From an uncultured Oscillospiraceae bacterium (GTDB lineage: Bacteria > Bacillota > Clostridia > Oscillospirales > Oscillospiraceae), in NCBI GenBank assembly GCA_934589155.1, contig CAKTNP010000002.1, forward strand, positions 91,471 through 155,470: 64,000 bases of DNA. Direction: 5' to 3'. The notes below the pieces were generated by a model. That model saw only the letters and a program-made list of their open reading frames with translations, was not told the origin of the DNA and searched no databases. The translations under genes were made by a program, and so were the position numbers. Below, in pieces: positions 23,929 through 31,971 of the stretch. The number at the start of each line of letters is the position of its first letter. Position 1 is the stretch's first letter.

Positions 23929-25019
23929 GCAAGACCAATACCAAAACCGAACGTGTCGGTCTGAAGCGGGCCGCGAACACCGTGCTTTGGCCGGTGCTGA
24001 CTACTCTCCTCGGCCTGGTCATCGGCGGCCTTATTATCCTGGCCTCCGGCGAGAATCCCTTCCAGGTCTACGGCACCATGTTCAATAAATCCTTTAAGAA
24101 CACCTATTACCTGTTCCAGACCCTGCTCCGGTCCTCCCCCATTATCATCTGCGCCTTGGCCGCCGCCTTCTCCTGGCGGGCCGGCTACATCAACCTGGGC
24201 GTGGAAGGCCAGATGATCTGCGGCGGCCTGGCCGGTGTGGTCATCGGCCTGTTCATGCCGGGTCCCGGTTGGCTGGTGATCCTGACAGCCTTCCTGGGCA
24301 GCTGCGCCGCCGGCGCCCTGTATGCCCTGCTGCCCACCTTCACCCAGCACAAGTGCGGCGTATCCATGATCATCTCCACCCTGATGCTGAACTACGTGGC
24401 CCGGTACATTGCGGACTATTTCGTGGGCTATCCTCTGAAGGACACCTCCGGCAGTGTGGAATCCATGCAGACTCCCATGCTGGATGAATCCGTCCGACTG
24501 CTGCGGCTCAGCAAGGACAGCAACTTCAACGTCGGCTTCATTCTCACTATTCTGGTGGTATTTCTGGTACTGTTCATCATGAACCGGACCGTATTCGGGT
24601 ATGAATCCAAGATGGGCGGCCTGAACCCCAACTTCGCCCGGTACGGCGGCGTGCGGCAGAACCGGGTCATGTATCTGACCATGGCCTTCTCCGGAGCCTT
24701 GGGCGGCTTTGCCGGCTTCATTGAGGTTTTCGGTGCCAAATACCGCTTCATCAGCAGCATGTTCTCCAGCGCCAGCTACGCCTGGACCGGCCTGATGGCC
24801 TCCCTGGTAGGCCAGTACAACCCCATCGCCTCCACCGTTTATTCCATCTTCTTCGCCGGTCTGGACGTAGGCGGCCAGTCCCTGCAGCGGGACTTTGGCC
24901 TGCCTTTGCAGATCTCCGACATTATCAAGTGCACCATCATGCTCTTCGTGTCCGTGCAGTTCGGCATCCACATCGCCAAAAAGCGGAATAAGAAAAAGGG
25001 TCAGGAGGTAAAAGGATGA
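23925..25019 (+). CDS. Nucleoside ABC transporter permease 1
   Basis: 364 residues with about ten membrane helices; the family segment RAGYINLGVEGQMICGGLAG is clear. It belongs to the branched-chain-type BPD_transp_2 family, as does YufP/NupP. It starts with GTG overlapping the ATPase stop (GTGA), behind GGGAGGA. The C-terminus ends in lysines (KKRNKKKGQEVKG). Confidence 0.93.
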   Translation: MSKTNTKTERVGLKRAANTVLWPVLTTLLGLVIGGLIILASGENPFQVYGTMFNKSFKNTYYLFQTLLRSSPIIICALAAAFSWRAGYINLGVEGQMICGGLAGVVIGLFMPGPGWLVILTAFLGSCAAGALYALLPTFTQHKCGVSMIISTLMLNYVARYIADYFVGYPLKDTSGSVESMQTPMLDESVRLLRLSKDSNFNVGFILTILVVFLVLFIMNRTVFGYESKMGGLNPNFARYGGVRQNRVMYLTMAFSGALGGFAGFIEVFGAKYRFISSMFSSASYAWTGLMASLVGQYNPIASTVYSIFFAGLDVGGQSLQRDFGLPLQISDIIKCTIMLFVSVQFGIHIAKKRNKKKGQEVKG

Positions 25020-25918
25020 ACGCTACATACATTGCGGCCCTTCTGAACAGCGTGCTCCGGACGGCGACCCCCATTATGTTCGCCACCCTGGCCTGCGCCA
25101 TCTGCAGCAAGGTCAACGTTTTTAACATTGCCCTGGAGGGCCAGATGCTGGTGGCCACCTTCGCCGCCATCGCCGTGAACTATTACACCCACAGCGTGCT
25201 TCTGTGTATCCTGGCCGGTATGATCTCCGGCGGTCTGGTGGGCTTCCTGGTTGCCCTGTTCCAGGTCAAGTGGAAGGCCAAGGACATGGTGGTGGGCACC
25301 TCTTTGAACCTGCTCATTACCGCCCTGACGGCCTATATGCTCTACACCATGTTCAACCAGCGTGGCACCTTCCGGAACGATGCCATGGTGAGCCTGCCCA
25401 AGGTCAGCCTCCGCTTCGGCGAGAACGCCGTGTTCTTAAACCGAGTCTTCGAGAACCTGAACGTCATGGACATCGTGGTCTACGTGGTTGCCGTTCTGAT
25501 CTTTATCTTCCTGTACCGCACCGTGGCCGGCTATCACGTGCTGTCCGTGGGCATCAACAAGACCGCCACCATCAGCATGGGCACCAAGGCGGACCTGATC
25601 CAGATCCTGGTGGTCACTTTCTCCGGCTCCCTGTGCGGTCTCGGCGGCGTGGCCCTGTGCATGGGCAACATCACCATGTTCACCGAGTCCATGACCGCCG
25701 GCCGTGGCTACATGGCCATGGCGGCCAGCAGCTTAGTCGGCGCCCATCCACTGGGATGTATTCTGGCCTCTTTGTTCTTCGGTGCCGCCGTAGCATCGGA
25801 AAAGGTGCTGCAGAACTACATCAACGGTCAGATCACCTCCGCCTTCCCCTATCTTGCCACCTTCATCATTATGTCCGTCAGCGGCCTGATCCGGACCCGG
25901 AAAGCCGCGAAAAAGTAA
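25016..25918 (+). CDS. Nucleoside ABC transporter permease 2
   Basis: 300 residues, about eight to nine membrane helices, NupQ type. KVNVFNIALEGQMLVATFAA is the family motif seen also in permease 1. The ATG overlaps the previous stop (ATGA) and follows AGGAGG. Together the permeases form the heterodimeric channel for the nucleoside importer. Confidence 0.93.
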   Translation: MNATYIAALLNSVLRTATPIMFATLACAICSKVNVFNIALEGQMLVATFAAIAVNYYTHSVLLCILAGMISGGLVGFLVALFQVKWKAKDMVVGTSLNLLITALTAYMLYTMFNQRGTFRNDAMVSLPKVSLRFGENAVFLNRVFENLNVMDIVVYVVAVLIFIFLYRTVAGYHVLSVGINKTATISMGTKADLIQILVVTFSGSLCGLGGVALCMGNITMFTESMTAGRGYMAMAASSLVGAHPLGCILASLFFGAAVASEKVLQNYINGQITSAFPYLATFIIMSVSGLIRTRKAAKK

Positions 25919-25942
25919 GAGCTTCAAAAGGAGAAATTGGAT

Positions 25943-26683
25943 ATGAGAGAAAATCAGACCATTTACCCCTGCATTCGGTTGCCCTACGGGGCCCTGGGCG
26001 ATCGGGTTATCACCTGCGGCGATCCCGCCCGTGCGGAAAAGATCGGCAACATGCTGGAAAACTGCAAGTGCCTCAACCGGAACCGGGAGTTCCACTCCTA
26101 CACCGGCCTTTGGAAGGGCGTGCCCGTGTCCGTGGTGTCCCACGGTGTCGGCGCCGGCGGCGCTGCCATCGCCTTTGAGAGCATGATGCAGATGGGCGTC
26201 AAGGCTGTGATCCGTGTGGGCACCTGCGGCGGCATGCAGGACAGCGTGACCCCCGGCACCCCCGTCATCGGCACCGGTGCCTGCCGGGACGACGGCGTCA
26301 CCGAGCGGATGCTGCCCCTGGGCTATCCCGCCCTGTGCGACTCCGACGTGATCTATGCCCTGACCAAGTCCGCCAGGGAAAAAGGCGTTCACACGGCAAA
26401 GGGCGTCATCCTCACCGCCTCCAACTTCTACCCCACCCTCATGGGCACCAACGTGAAGATCTACGCCAAGGCCGGTGTGGTGGCCCTGGAGAACGAGGTC
26501 GCCCCCCTGCTGGTGCTGGGCGGCATTTACGGTGCCAAGGTGGGCTGCATCCTGACCACCGACGCCAAGGCCTTCGAGCTCACCGGCCCCGGGGACTACG
26601 CCCCCGATCCCGAGATGCTGCGCCAGGCGCTGGAGCGTTCCATCGCCGTGGCCCTGGACGCCATCGTGGACCTGCCTCTGTAA
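25943..26683 (+). CDS. Nucleoside phosphorylase, NP-I family (first of two)
   Basis: 246 residues. VITCGDPARAEKIGNML supplies the phosphate-site GDP.R motif; VIRVGTCGGMQDSV and VVALENEVAPLLVLGG are the nucleoside-site motifs (the latter corresponds to VExExAAL). The enzyme splits a purine nucleoside or uridine with phosphate to give the base and (deoxy)ribose 1-phosphate. I chose the ATG at 25943, 9 nt after AAAGGAG, over a TTG two codons upstream. It lies directly after the nucleoside permeases, implying breakdown of imported nucleosides. Confidence 0.88.
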   Translation: MRENQTIYPCIRLPYGALGDRVITCGDPARAEKIGNMLENCKCLNRNREFHSYTGLWKGVPVSVVSHGVGAGGAAIAFESMMQMGVKAVIRVGTCGGMQDSVTPGTPVIGTGACRDDGVTERMLPLGYPALCDSDVIYALTKSAREKGVHTAKGVILTASNFYPTLMGTNVKIYAKAGVVALENEVAPLLVLGGIYGAKVGCILTTDAKAFELTGPGDYAPDPEMLRQALERSIAVALDAIVDLPL

Positions 26684-26687
26684 AGCC

Positions 26688-27521
26688 ATGGAAAAAGTAG
26701 TAGATTCCGCCCGTCAGGGCCTGTCCGCCTCGGAGCTGGGCCACGTGGATACCGCCGCCCCGGAGACAGCCCCCGGCTATGTGCTCCTGCCCGGCGATCC
26801 CAACCGGATCGCCCTCATGGCCTCCCAGTGGGACGAAAGTCGGGAATATACCCTGAGCCGGGCCCAGCGGGCCGCCGTGGGCACCTATCACGGGGCCCGG
26901 ATCGGCGCCTGGTCCACCGGCGTAGGCGGCGCCAGCACGGAGCCCGTTCTGACGGATCTGGCCAGCCGGGGCGCCCACACCTTCATCCGGGTGGGCACCA
27001 CCGGCGCCATCCAGGAGGGCATCGAGATCGGCGACATTATCATCAACGATTCCCACGTGCGGCTGGACGGCACCTCCCGGCTCTATGTCCGGGACGAGTA
27101 CCCCGCCTGCGCCTCATATGAGGTAGTGGCGGCCTTGGTCCAGGCCTGCGAGAATCTGGGTCTGCGGTATCACGTGGGCACCGGCTGCACCTGTGCCTCC
27201 TTCTACACCGGCCAGTGCCGGACCGGCTACGGCGGCTATCGCCCCAGCTGGCTGGACGACATGTTCTCCGACATGCGGGCCGCCGGTGTCCTGAACTTCG
27301 AGATGGAGGGCGCCGCCGTCATCACCCTTTCCCGGCTCTTCGGCAAGCGGGCGGCCATGTGCGCCTCCGTGGTGGCCCAGCGGATCACCGGGAAATGGGA
27401 TGAGACCGCCCAGGGCGAATACAACGCCTGTCTGGCCGGTGCAGAAGCTCTTCGGATCCTGTCCCAGTGGGACGAAAAAAAGCGCCAGGCCGGAAAACGG
27501 TATTACTTCCCCGGCCTGTAA
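26688..27521 (+). CDS. Nucleoside phosphorylase, NP-I family, uridine-phosphorylase-like (second of two)
   Basis: 277 residues. LLPGDPNRIALMASQW, IRVGTTGAIQEGIEIGD and VLNFEMEGAAVITLSRLFG show the NP-I fold with the uridine phosphorylase-like FEMExAA motif. It is only distantly similar to the gene before it, so the two probably divide pyrimidine and purine nucleosides. It starts 4 bp after the previous stop with no clear ribosome site, so translation is likely coupled. Confidence 0.88.
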   Translation: MEKVVDSARQGLSASELGHVDTAAPETAPGYVLLPGDPNRIALMASQWDESREYTLSRAQRAAVGTYHGARIGAWSTGVGGASTEPVLTDLASRGAHTFIRVGTTGAIQEGIEIGDIIINDSHVRLDGTSRLYVRDEYPACASYEVVAALVQACENLGLRYHVGTGCTCASFYTGQCRTGYGGYRPSWLDDMFSDMRAAGVLNFEMEGAAVITLSRLFGKRAAMCASVVAQRITGKWDETAQGEYNACLAGAEALRILSQWDEKKRQAGKRYYFPGL

Positions 27522-27540
27522 CGACGAAAGGACGATCACT

Positions 27541-28242
27541 ATGACGGAAAATCGTGAGGAGCTCCGCCGCCAGGTAGAAGCCTGGGTTCGACGGAATCCC
27601 CTGCACTACGGCTATCTCCTGGATTTCTTCGACCGGGGCGCCCGGGTAGAGGCCCTGACCGAGGATGGCATCACCCTGTACAAGCCGGATATCGACATTG
27701 CCTATGTGGCCGGCAAGGGCGGGGACCTTTCCTTCCTGGACCGCTGCGGCCTGGTCCTGGTGGAGGATCCCGACACCGCCAAGGCCATGGAGGGGGGCCG
27801 TCCCGTATTCCCCTGCCACCAGATGATCTACACCAAAAAGGAGCCCCCCGTGGTCCATAACCCTGCCGTCACCACCAGAATGCTGACCCAGGACGACGTG
27901 GCCTTTGTGGTGGAGAATTACCACAACCCCGGCGCCTATGAGTCCCACATCCGCCGCCGGATCCAGGAGGGCATGGTGGGCGGCATGATCGACGGCCAGC
28001 TGGCCGGCTTCGCCGGTGTCCATGAGGAGGGCTGCATCGGCATGCTGGAGGTCGTCCCCCAGTTCCGCCGCAGAGGCGTAGCCGAGGTCCTGGAGGCCCA
28101 GGTCATCGCCATGCAGATGGAGCGGGGCAAGTGGCCCTATGTCCACGTTCTGGTGGGCAACACCGCCTCCGAGCACCTGCAGAAGAAGCTGGGCCTTACG
28201 GTAGATGAAACCCTGCTGTACTGGGCCTTCAACAAAAACTAA
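27541..28242 (+). CDS. GNAT-family N-acetyltransferase
   Basis: 233 residues. The C-terminal half is a GNAT domain: GMIDGQLAGFAGVHEEGCIG, then MLEVVPQFRRRGVAEVLEAQ with the RRxGxA acetyl-CoA loop and NTASEHLQKKLGL. The N-terminal 110 residues are a divergent, GNAT-like domain (LHYGYLLDFFDRG). Substrate unknown; being last in the nucleoside operon may mean a modified base or sugar. AAAGGA precedes the ATG. Confidence 0.82.
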   Translation: MTENREELRRQVEAWVRRNPLHYGYLLDFFDRGARVEALTEDGITLYKPDIDIAYVAGKGGDLSFLDRCGLVLVEDPDTAKAMEGGRPVFPCHQMIYTKKEPPVVHNPAVTTRMLTQDDVAFVVENYHNPGAYESHIRRRIQEGMVGGMIDGQLAGFAGVHEEGCIGMLEVVPQFRRRGVAEVLEAQVIAMQMERGKWPYVHVLVGNTASEHLQKKLGLTVDETLLYWAFNKN

Positions 28243-28250
28243 CAGGTAAA

Positions 28251-28283
28251 AAGGGCCCCGCCGCAGTCTGCGGGGGGCCCTTG
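28251..28283. terminator. Bidirectional terminator between the acetyltransferase and DeoR genes
   Basis: AAGGGCCCCGCCGCA pairs with TGCGGGGGGCCCTT (one mismatch), loop GTC. The T-run is stronger on the minus strand (CCCTTTTTAC). Confidence 0.75.
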
Positions 28284-28290
28284 CCGTATC

Positions 28291-29091
28291 TTATTCCGAT
28301 TCTTCCTCCGGCTCCGGATCCTCCTCCGGCTCCGGGGCGCAGATCACGGACACCCGGTGCCGTTCCAGCATCTTCATCCAGTCCCGCTCCAGGGGACCGT
28401 CCGTGACCAGGGTATCCAGCCGGTCATAATCCATGGTCCGGATAAAGCCGGGCACGTCGATCTTCGTGTGGTCCGCCAGCAGGATCATCTGCTCGGCCCG
28501 CTGGGACAGGGTGGTATAAAAAGAGGCGGAGTGCTCCGTGGTGCTGAAAATGCCGTCCTCCATCTGCAGACCCCGGCAGGAGAAAAACACCTTGTCAAAG
28601 TGGTGGTTCCGCAGGAAGCCCAGGCACTCCTGACCGAAAAGCCCCCGGTCGTCGGTGTTCACATGACCTCCCGTGATCACCAGGTTGATGTTCTCACAAT
28701 CGGACAACTCCGCGATGACCCACAGGGAGTTGGTCACCACCGTCAGGTGCATCTCCTTGATCTCCCCGCACATTTCGGATATGGTGGTGGAGTGATCCAG
28801 GAAAATGCAGTCCTGGGGCCGGATCAGCCCCGCGGCGGCCTTGGCCATGCGGCGCTTTTCCTGCACCAGAATATCCTTCTTGGTGCGCTGAGGGATGCTG
28901 GACACGCTGCGGACCGCCAGGGAAGCCCCGCCGTAGGTCTTGTTGCAGAAGCCCTCGTCGCTGAGCACATTCAGGTCCCGGCGGATGGTCTCGTCGCTGA
29001 CGCCGAATTTCTCCGCCACCACGCTGACCGTAATGGTTTTTTCCCGGAGCAGAAGATTCTTGATCTCCGCCCTGCGCTGAAAGGACAGCAT
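28291..29091 (-). CDS. DeoR/GlpR-family transcriptional regulator
   Basis: 266 residues. N-terminal winged HTH (RRAEIKNLLLREKTITVSVV, then EKFGVSDETIRRDLNVLSDE) and a DeoR sugar-sensing domain (FLDHSTTISEM, LVITGGHVNTDDRGLFG, LADHTKI). The effector is normally a sugar phosphate. The C-terminus carries an unusual acidic tail (PEPEEDPEPEEESE). The ATG at 29091 follows GGGGGA; earlier in-frame codons would lie in the promoter. It is divergent from the aldehyde dehydrogenase gene and probably controls it. Confidence 0.9.
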   Translation of the reverse strand: MLSFQRRAEIKNLLLREKTITVSVVAEKFGVSDETIRRDLNVLSDEGFCNKTYGGASLAVRSVSSIPQRTKKDILVQEKRRMAKAAAGLIRPQDCIFLDHSTTISEMCGEIKEMHLTVVTNSLWVIAELSDCENINLVITGGHVNTDDRGLFGQECLGFLRNHHFDKVFFSCRGLQMEDGIFSTTEHSASFYTTLSQRAEQMILLADHTKIDVPGFIRTMDYDRLDTLVTDGPLERDWMKMLERHRVSVICAPEPEEDPEPEEESE

Positions 29092-29122
29092 AGGATCCCC
29101 CCATTTCACAAATATTTTCAAA

Positions 29123-29151
29123 AGTATATCACGCTTTTCCCCGAAAAGCAA
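29123..29151 (-). promoter_or_regulatory. deoR promoter with palindromic operator in its spacer
   Basis: TTGCTT (29151-29146), 17 bp, TATACT (29128-29123). The perfect dyad GCTTTTC-CCC-GAAAAGC (29133-29149) spans the -35 and spacer. A TATAAC (29154-29159) nearby could be the -10 of the divergent dehydrogenase gene, so one bound repressor could cover both. Confidence 0.7.
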
Positions 29152-29188
29152 GATATAACACCATCATTTACAAAAAAGGAGCTTTACT

Positions 29189-30577
29189 ATGGCAGAACGC
29201 ACATTGATCGATTCCATGATCGAAAAAGCCCGGAAGGCCCAGGAGGCCTTTGAGTCCTACACCCAGGAGCAGGTGGACGAGGTGGTCAAGACCGTAGGCA
29301 AGACCATTTTTGACAATGCCGAACTGCTGGCCGTTGAGGCCGTGGAGGAGACCCACTACGGCAACGTGGCCAGCAAGATCATCAAGCAGCAGGGTGCCTG
29401 CTCCGGCGCCTGGCACTATCTCTACGACAAGAAGTCCGTGGGTATGCTGGATTACGACCCCGAGACGGAGATCGCCACCTATGCCAAGCCCCTGGGCGTG
29501 GTGTGCTGCCTGACCCCCGCCACCAATCCCACCTCCACCATGGGCAGCAACGGCATGAACATTCTCAAGTGCCGCAACGCCATGATCGTTTCCCCCCACC
29601 CTCGGGCCAAGAAGGTCTCCAAGCACGGCCTGGACCTCATCAACGCGGCCCTGGCCAAGATCGGCGCACCCGAGAACCTGATCCAGATCGTGGAAGAGCC
29701 CAGCATGGACTCCACCAAGGAGCTCATGAGCAAGGTGGACGTGGTCATCGCCACCGGCGGTGCCGCCATGGTAAAGTCCGCCTACTCCAGCGGCCGTCCC
29801 TCCTTCGGCGTGGGCCAGGGCAACGTCCAGGTCCTGGTGGCCGAGGATTACAACGATTTCGACACCATGGCCTCCACCATTGTCACCGCCCGGTCCTATG
29901 ACAACGGTATGCCCTGTACCGGCGAGCAGGCCCTCCACTTCCCCGCCGAAAAGGAGCAGGCCATTGTGGACGCCTTCGCCAAAGCCGGCGGCTTCCTGAT
30001 CCCCGATGACAAGGTGGACGACCTGGCCAAGTTCATCTTCAATGAAAAGGGCATGTCCAACCCCGCCCACGTAGGCAAGTCCGCCCTGGAGATTGCCCAG
30101 GCTCTGGGCATCACCGCCCCCGCCGACACCAAGCTCCTGCTGTTCCATACCCAGGGCGTAGGGCCCGGCCACATCCTCTGCCGGGAAAAACTGATGCCCG
30201 TGACCCAGCTGTTCCCCTACACCGATTTCCGTCAGGCCGTGGAGGATGCCCGGACCAACCTTCTGTGGGAGGGTGCCGGTCACACCGCCGTCATCTACAC
30301 CCATGACCGAAAGCTGGCCGAGGCCGCAGCGGAGCGGCTCCCCGTGGGCCGTATGGTGGTCAACCAGAAGGGCGGCGCCGGCTCCGGCAGCAGCGGCACC
30401 AACGCTCTGCCTCCCACCATGTCCTTGGGCTGCGGCAGCTGGGGCAATAACTCCATCAGCGAAAACCTGACCTACCGCCATCTGATGAACACCACCAAGC
30501 TGGCCTTCCCCCTGGAAGCGGTTTGCCGCCCCAGCTATGATGAGATCTGGGCCGAGGGCGTAGCTCTGAAGGATTGA
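29189..30577 (+). CDS. Aldehyde dehydrogenase family protein, probably CoA-acylating
   Basis: 462 residues. The catalytic cysteine is C243 in SYDNGMPCTGEQALHF, the arrangement of acylating dehydrogenases (EutE, AdhE N-terminus, SucD, sulfoacetaldehyde dehydrogenase), rather than the GQxC with a general-base Glu of ordinary aldehyde dehydrogenases. NAD-site sequence KPLGVVCCLTPATNPTSTMG is also of this group. It would turn an aldehyde plus CoA and NAD(P)+ into acyl-CoA. The aldehyde is unknown; a DeoR regulator points to a sugar- or deoxyribose-derived substrate such as acetaldehyde. AAAAAGGAG precedes the ATG. Confidence 0.85.
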   Translation: MAERTLIDSMIEKARKAQEAFESYTQEQVDEVVKTVGKTIFDNAELLAVEAVEETHYGNVASKIIKQQGACSGAWHYLYDKKSVGMLDYDPETEIATYAKPLGVVCCLTPATNPTSTMGSNGMNILKCRNAMIVSPHPRAKKVSKHGLDLINAALAKIGAPENLIQIVEEPSMDSTKELMSKVDVVIATGGAAMVKSAYSSGRPSFGVGQGNVQVLVAEDYNDFDTMASTIVTARSYDNGMPCTGEQALHFPAEKEQAIVDAFAKAGGFLIPDDKVDDLAKFIFNEKGMSNPAHVGKSALEIAQALGITAPADTKLLLFHTQGVGPGHILCREKLMPVTQLFPYTDFRQAVEDARTNLLWEGAGHTAVIYTHDRKLAEAAAERLPVGRMVVNQKGGAGSGSSGTNALPPTMSLGCGSWGNNSISENLTYRHLMNTTKLAFPLEAVCRPSYDEIWAEGVALKD

Positions 30578-30597
30578 TTTTTCCTCAGCACTCTCAC

Positions 30598-30627
30598 AAA
30601 AGCCCCTGTCTTACGACAGGGGCTTTT
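30598..30627 (+). terminator. Terminator after the aldehyde dehydrogenase gene
   Basis: AAAAGCCCCTGTC pairs with GACAGGGGCTTTT (loop TTAC). Confidence 0.88.
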
Positions 30628-30631
30628 CCCG

Positions 30632-30660
30632 TTGACAACGACTGGCTGATCCAATATAAT
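30632..30660 (+). promoter_or_regulatory. Promoter of the PatB/MalY gene
   Basis: TTGACA (30632-30637), 17 bp, TATAAT (30655-30660); full consensus. Confidence 0.9.
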
Positions 30661-30698
30661 GGAGAAAAAGGGCGGAACAGCCCAGGAGGTTCTCAAAC

Positions 30699-31904
30699 AT
30701 GAAATACGATTTTACTTCCATCATGGACCGACACGGCATGGACGCACTGGCGGTGGACGGTCTGGGCCAGGGCTCTGCACCCGGCACCCCGAAGCCGGGC
30801 TTTGATGCAATTCCCATGTGGGTGGCGGACATGAATTTCCCCACGGTGCCTGCGGTGACGGAGGCCATCATCCGCCGGGCCCAGCACCCGGCCTTCGGCT
30901 ACTTCATGCCCCGGCAGGAGTACACCGACGCCATTTTGAACTGGCAGCGGACCCGCAACGGGATGGAGGGCCTTCTGCCGGAACACCTGGGCTATGCCAA
31001 CGGCGTTTTGGGCGGTGTGGCCTCGGCCCTCAACGTACTCTGCGCTAAGGGCGACCGGGTCCTGATCCACTCCCCAACTTACATTGGCTTCACTCACACT
31101 CTGTTGGACAACGGCTATGCCCCCGTCCTCAGCCCTCTGGTCCTGGATGAGCAGGGCATCTGGCGTATGGACTTTGCGGACATGGAGAAGAAGCTCCGGG
31201 ATAACCGGATCCACGCCGCCGTTTTCTGCTCCCCTCACAACCCCTGCGGCCGGGTCTGGGAGCGCTGGGAGCTGGAACAGGCCATGGAGCTGTTCCGAAA
31301 ATATGACGTGTATGTGATCTCCGATGAAATCTGGTCGGACCTGACCCTGGCGGGCCACCGGCACATTCCCACCCAGTCCGTCAGCGAGGATGCCCGGCAG
31401 CGGACCGTGGCCCTCTACGCTCCCAGCAAGACCTTCAACCTGGCAGGGTTGGTGGGCTCTTACCGGATCGTGTACAACCGCCGCCTTCGGGATCAGATCG
31501 ATAAGGAAGCGGCGCTCACCCAGTACAACCACCAGAACGTGCTGTCCATGCACGCCCTCATCGGAGCATACAGTTCCGAGGGCATCCAGTGGCTGGAGGA
31601 ACTACGGCAGGTCCTGACCCAGAATGCGGCCTTCGCCTGCGATTACATCCGGGACCGGTTCCCCGGCGTCTTTGTCAGCCGCCCCCAGGGCACCTATATG
31701 CTGTTTCTGGACTGCACCGAATGGTGCCGGGCCCACGGAAAAACCATTGATGAGGTGGAGCAGGCGGCCTGGGACGTAGGCGTCGCCCTCCAGGACGGCC
31801 GGGCCTTCCACGGCCCCTGCCATCTGCGGGTGAACCTGGCTCTGCCCCTGAGCCGGGTTCAGGAGGCTTTCCGGCGGCTGGACCAATACGTATTCGGCGC
31901 ATAG
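30699..31904 (+). CDS. PatB/MalY-family pyridoxal-phosphate C-S lyase
   Basis: 401 residues, fold type I PLP enzyme. AIPMWVADMNFPTVPAV near the N-terminus is the hallmark of the MalY/PatB group; FGYFMPRQEYTDAILNWQ, FCSPHNPCGRVW, YVISDEIWSDL and the Schiff-base Lys in APSKTFNLAGL follow. The group cleaves cystathionine or cysteine conjugates to a thiol or H2S, pyruvate and ammonia. CAGGAGG precedes the ATG. It is a single-gene unit. Confidence 0.92.
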   Translation: MKYDFTSIMDRHGMDALAVDGLGQGSAPGTPKPGFDAIPMWVADMNFPTVPAVTEAIIRRAQHPAFGYFMPRQEYTDAILNWQRTRNGMEGLLPEHLGYANGVLGGVASALNVLCAKGDRVLIHSPTYIGFTHTLLDNGYAPVLSPLVLDEQGIWRMDFADMEKKLRDNRIHAAVFCSPHNPCGRVWERWELEQAMELFRKYDVYVISDEIWSDLTLAGHRHIPTQSVSEDARQRTVALYAPSKTFNLAGLVGSYRIVYNRRLRDQIDKEAALTQYNHQNVLSMHALIGAYSSEGIQWLEELRQVLTQNAAFACDYIRDRFPGVFVSRPQGTYMLFLDCTEWCRAHGKTIDEVEQAAWDVGVALQDGRAFHGPCHLRVNLALPLSRVQEAFRRLDQYVFGA

Positions 31905-31912
31905 CTTAAAAC

Positions 31913-31949
31913 ACAACGGCCCCGGGAGCAATGCTCCCGGGGCCGTTGT
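31913..31949. terminator. Terminator between the PatB gene and clpE
   Basis: ACAACGGCCCCGGGAGCA is self-complementary with ATGCTCCCGGGGCCGTTGT, an 18-bp stem shared by two converging genes. Confidence 0.82.
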
Positions 31950-31971
31950 TCTGTTTGCGTGATCGAATGAT

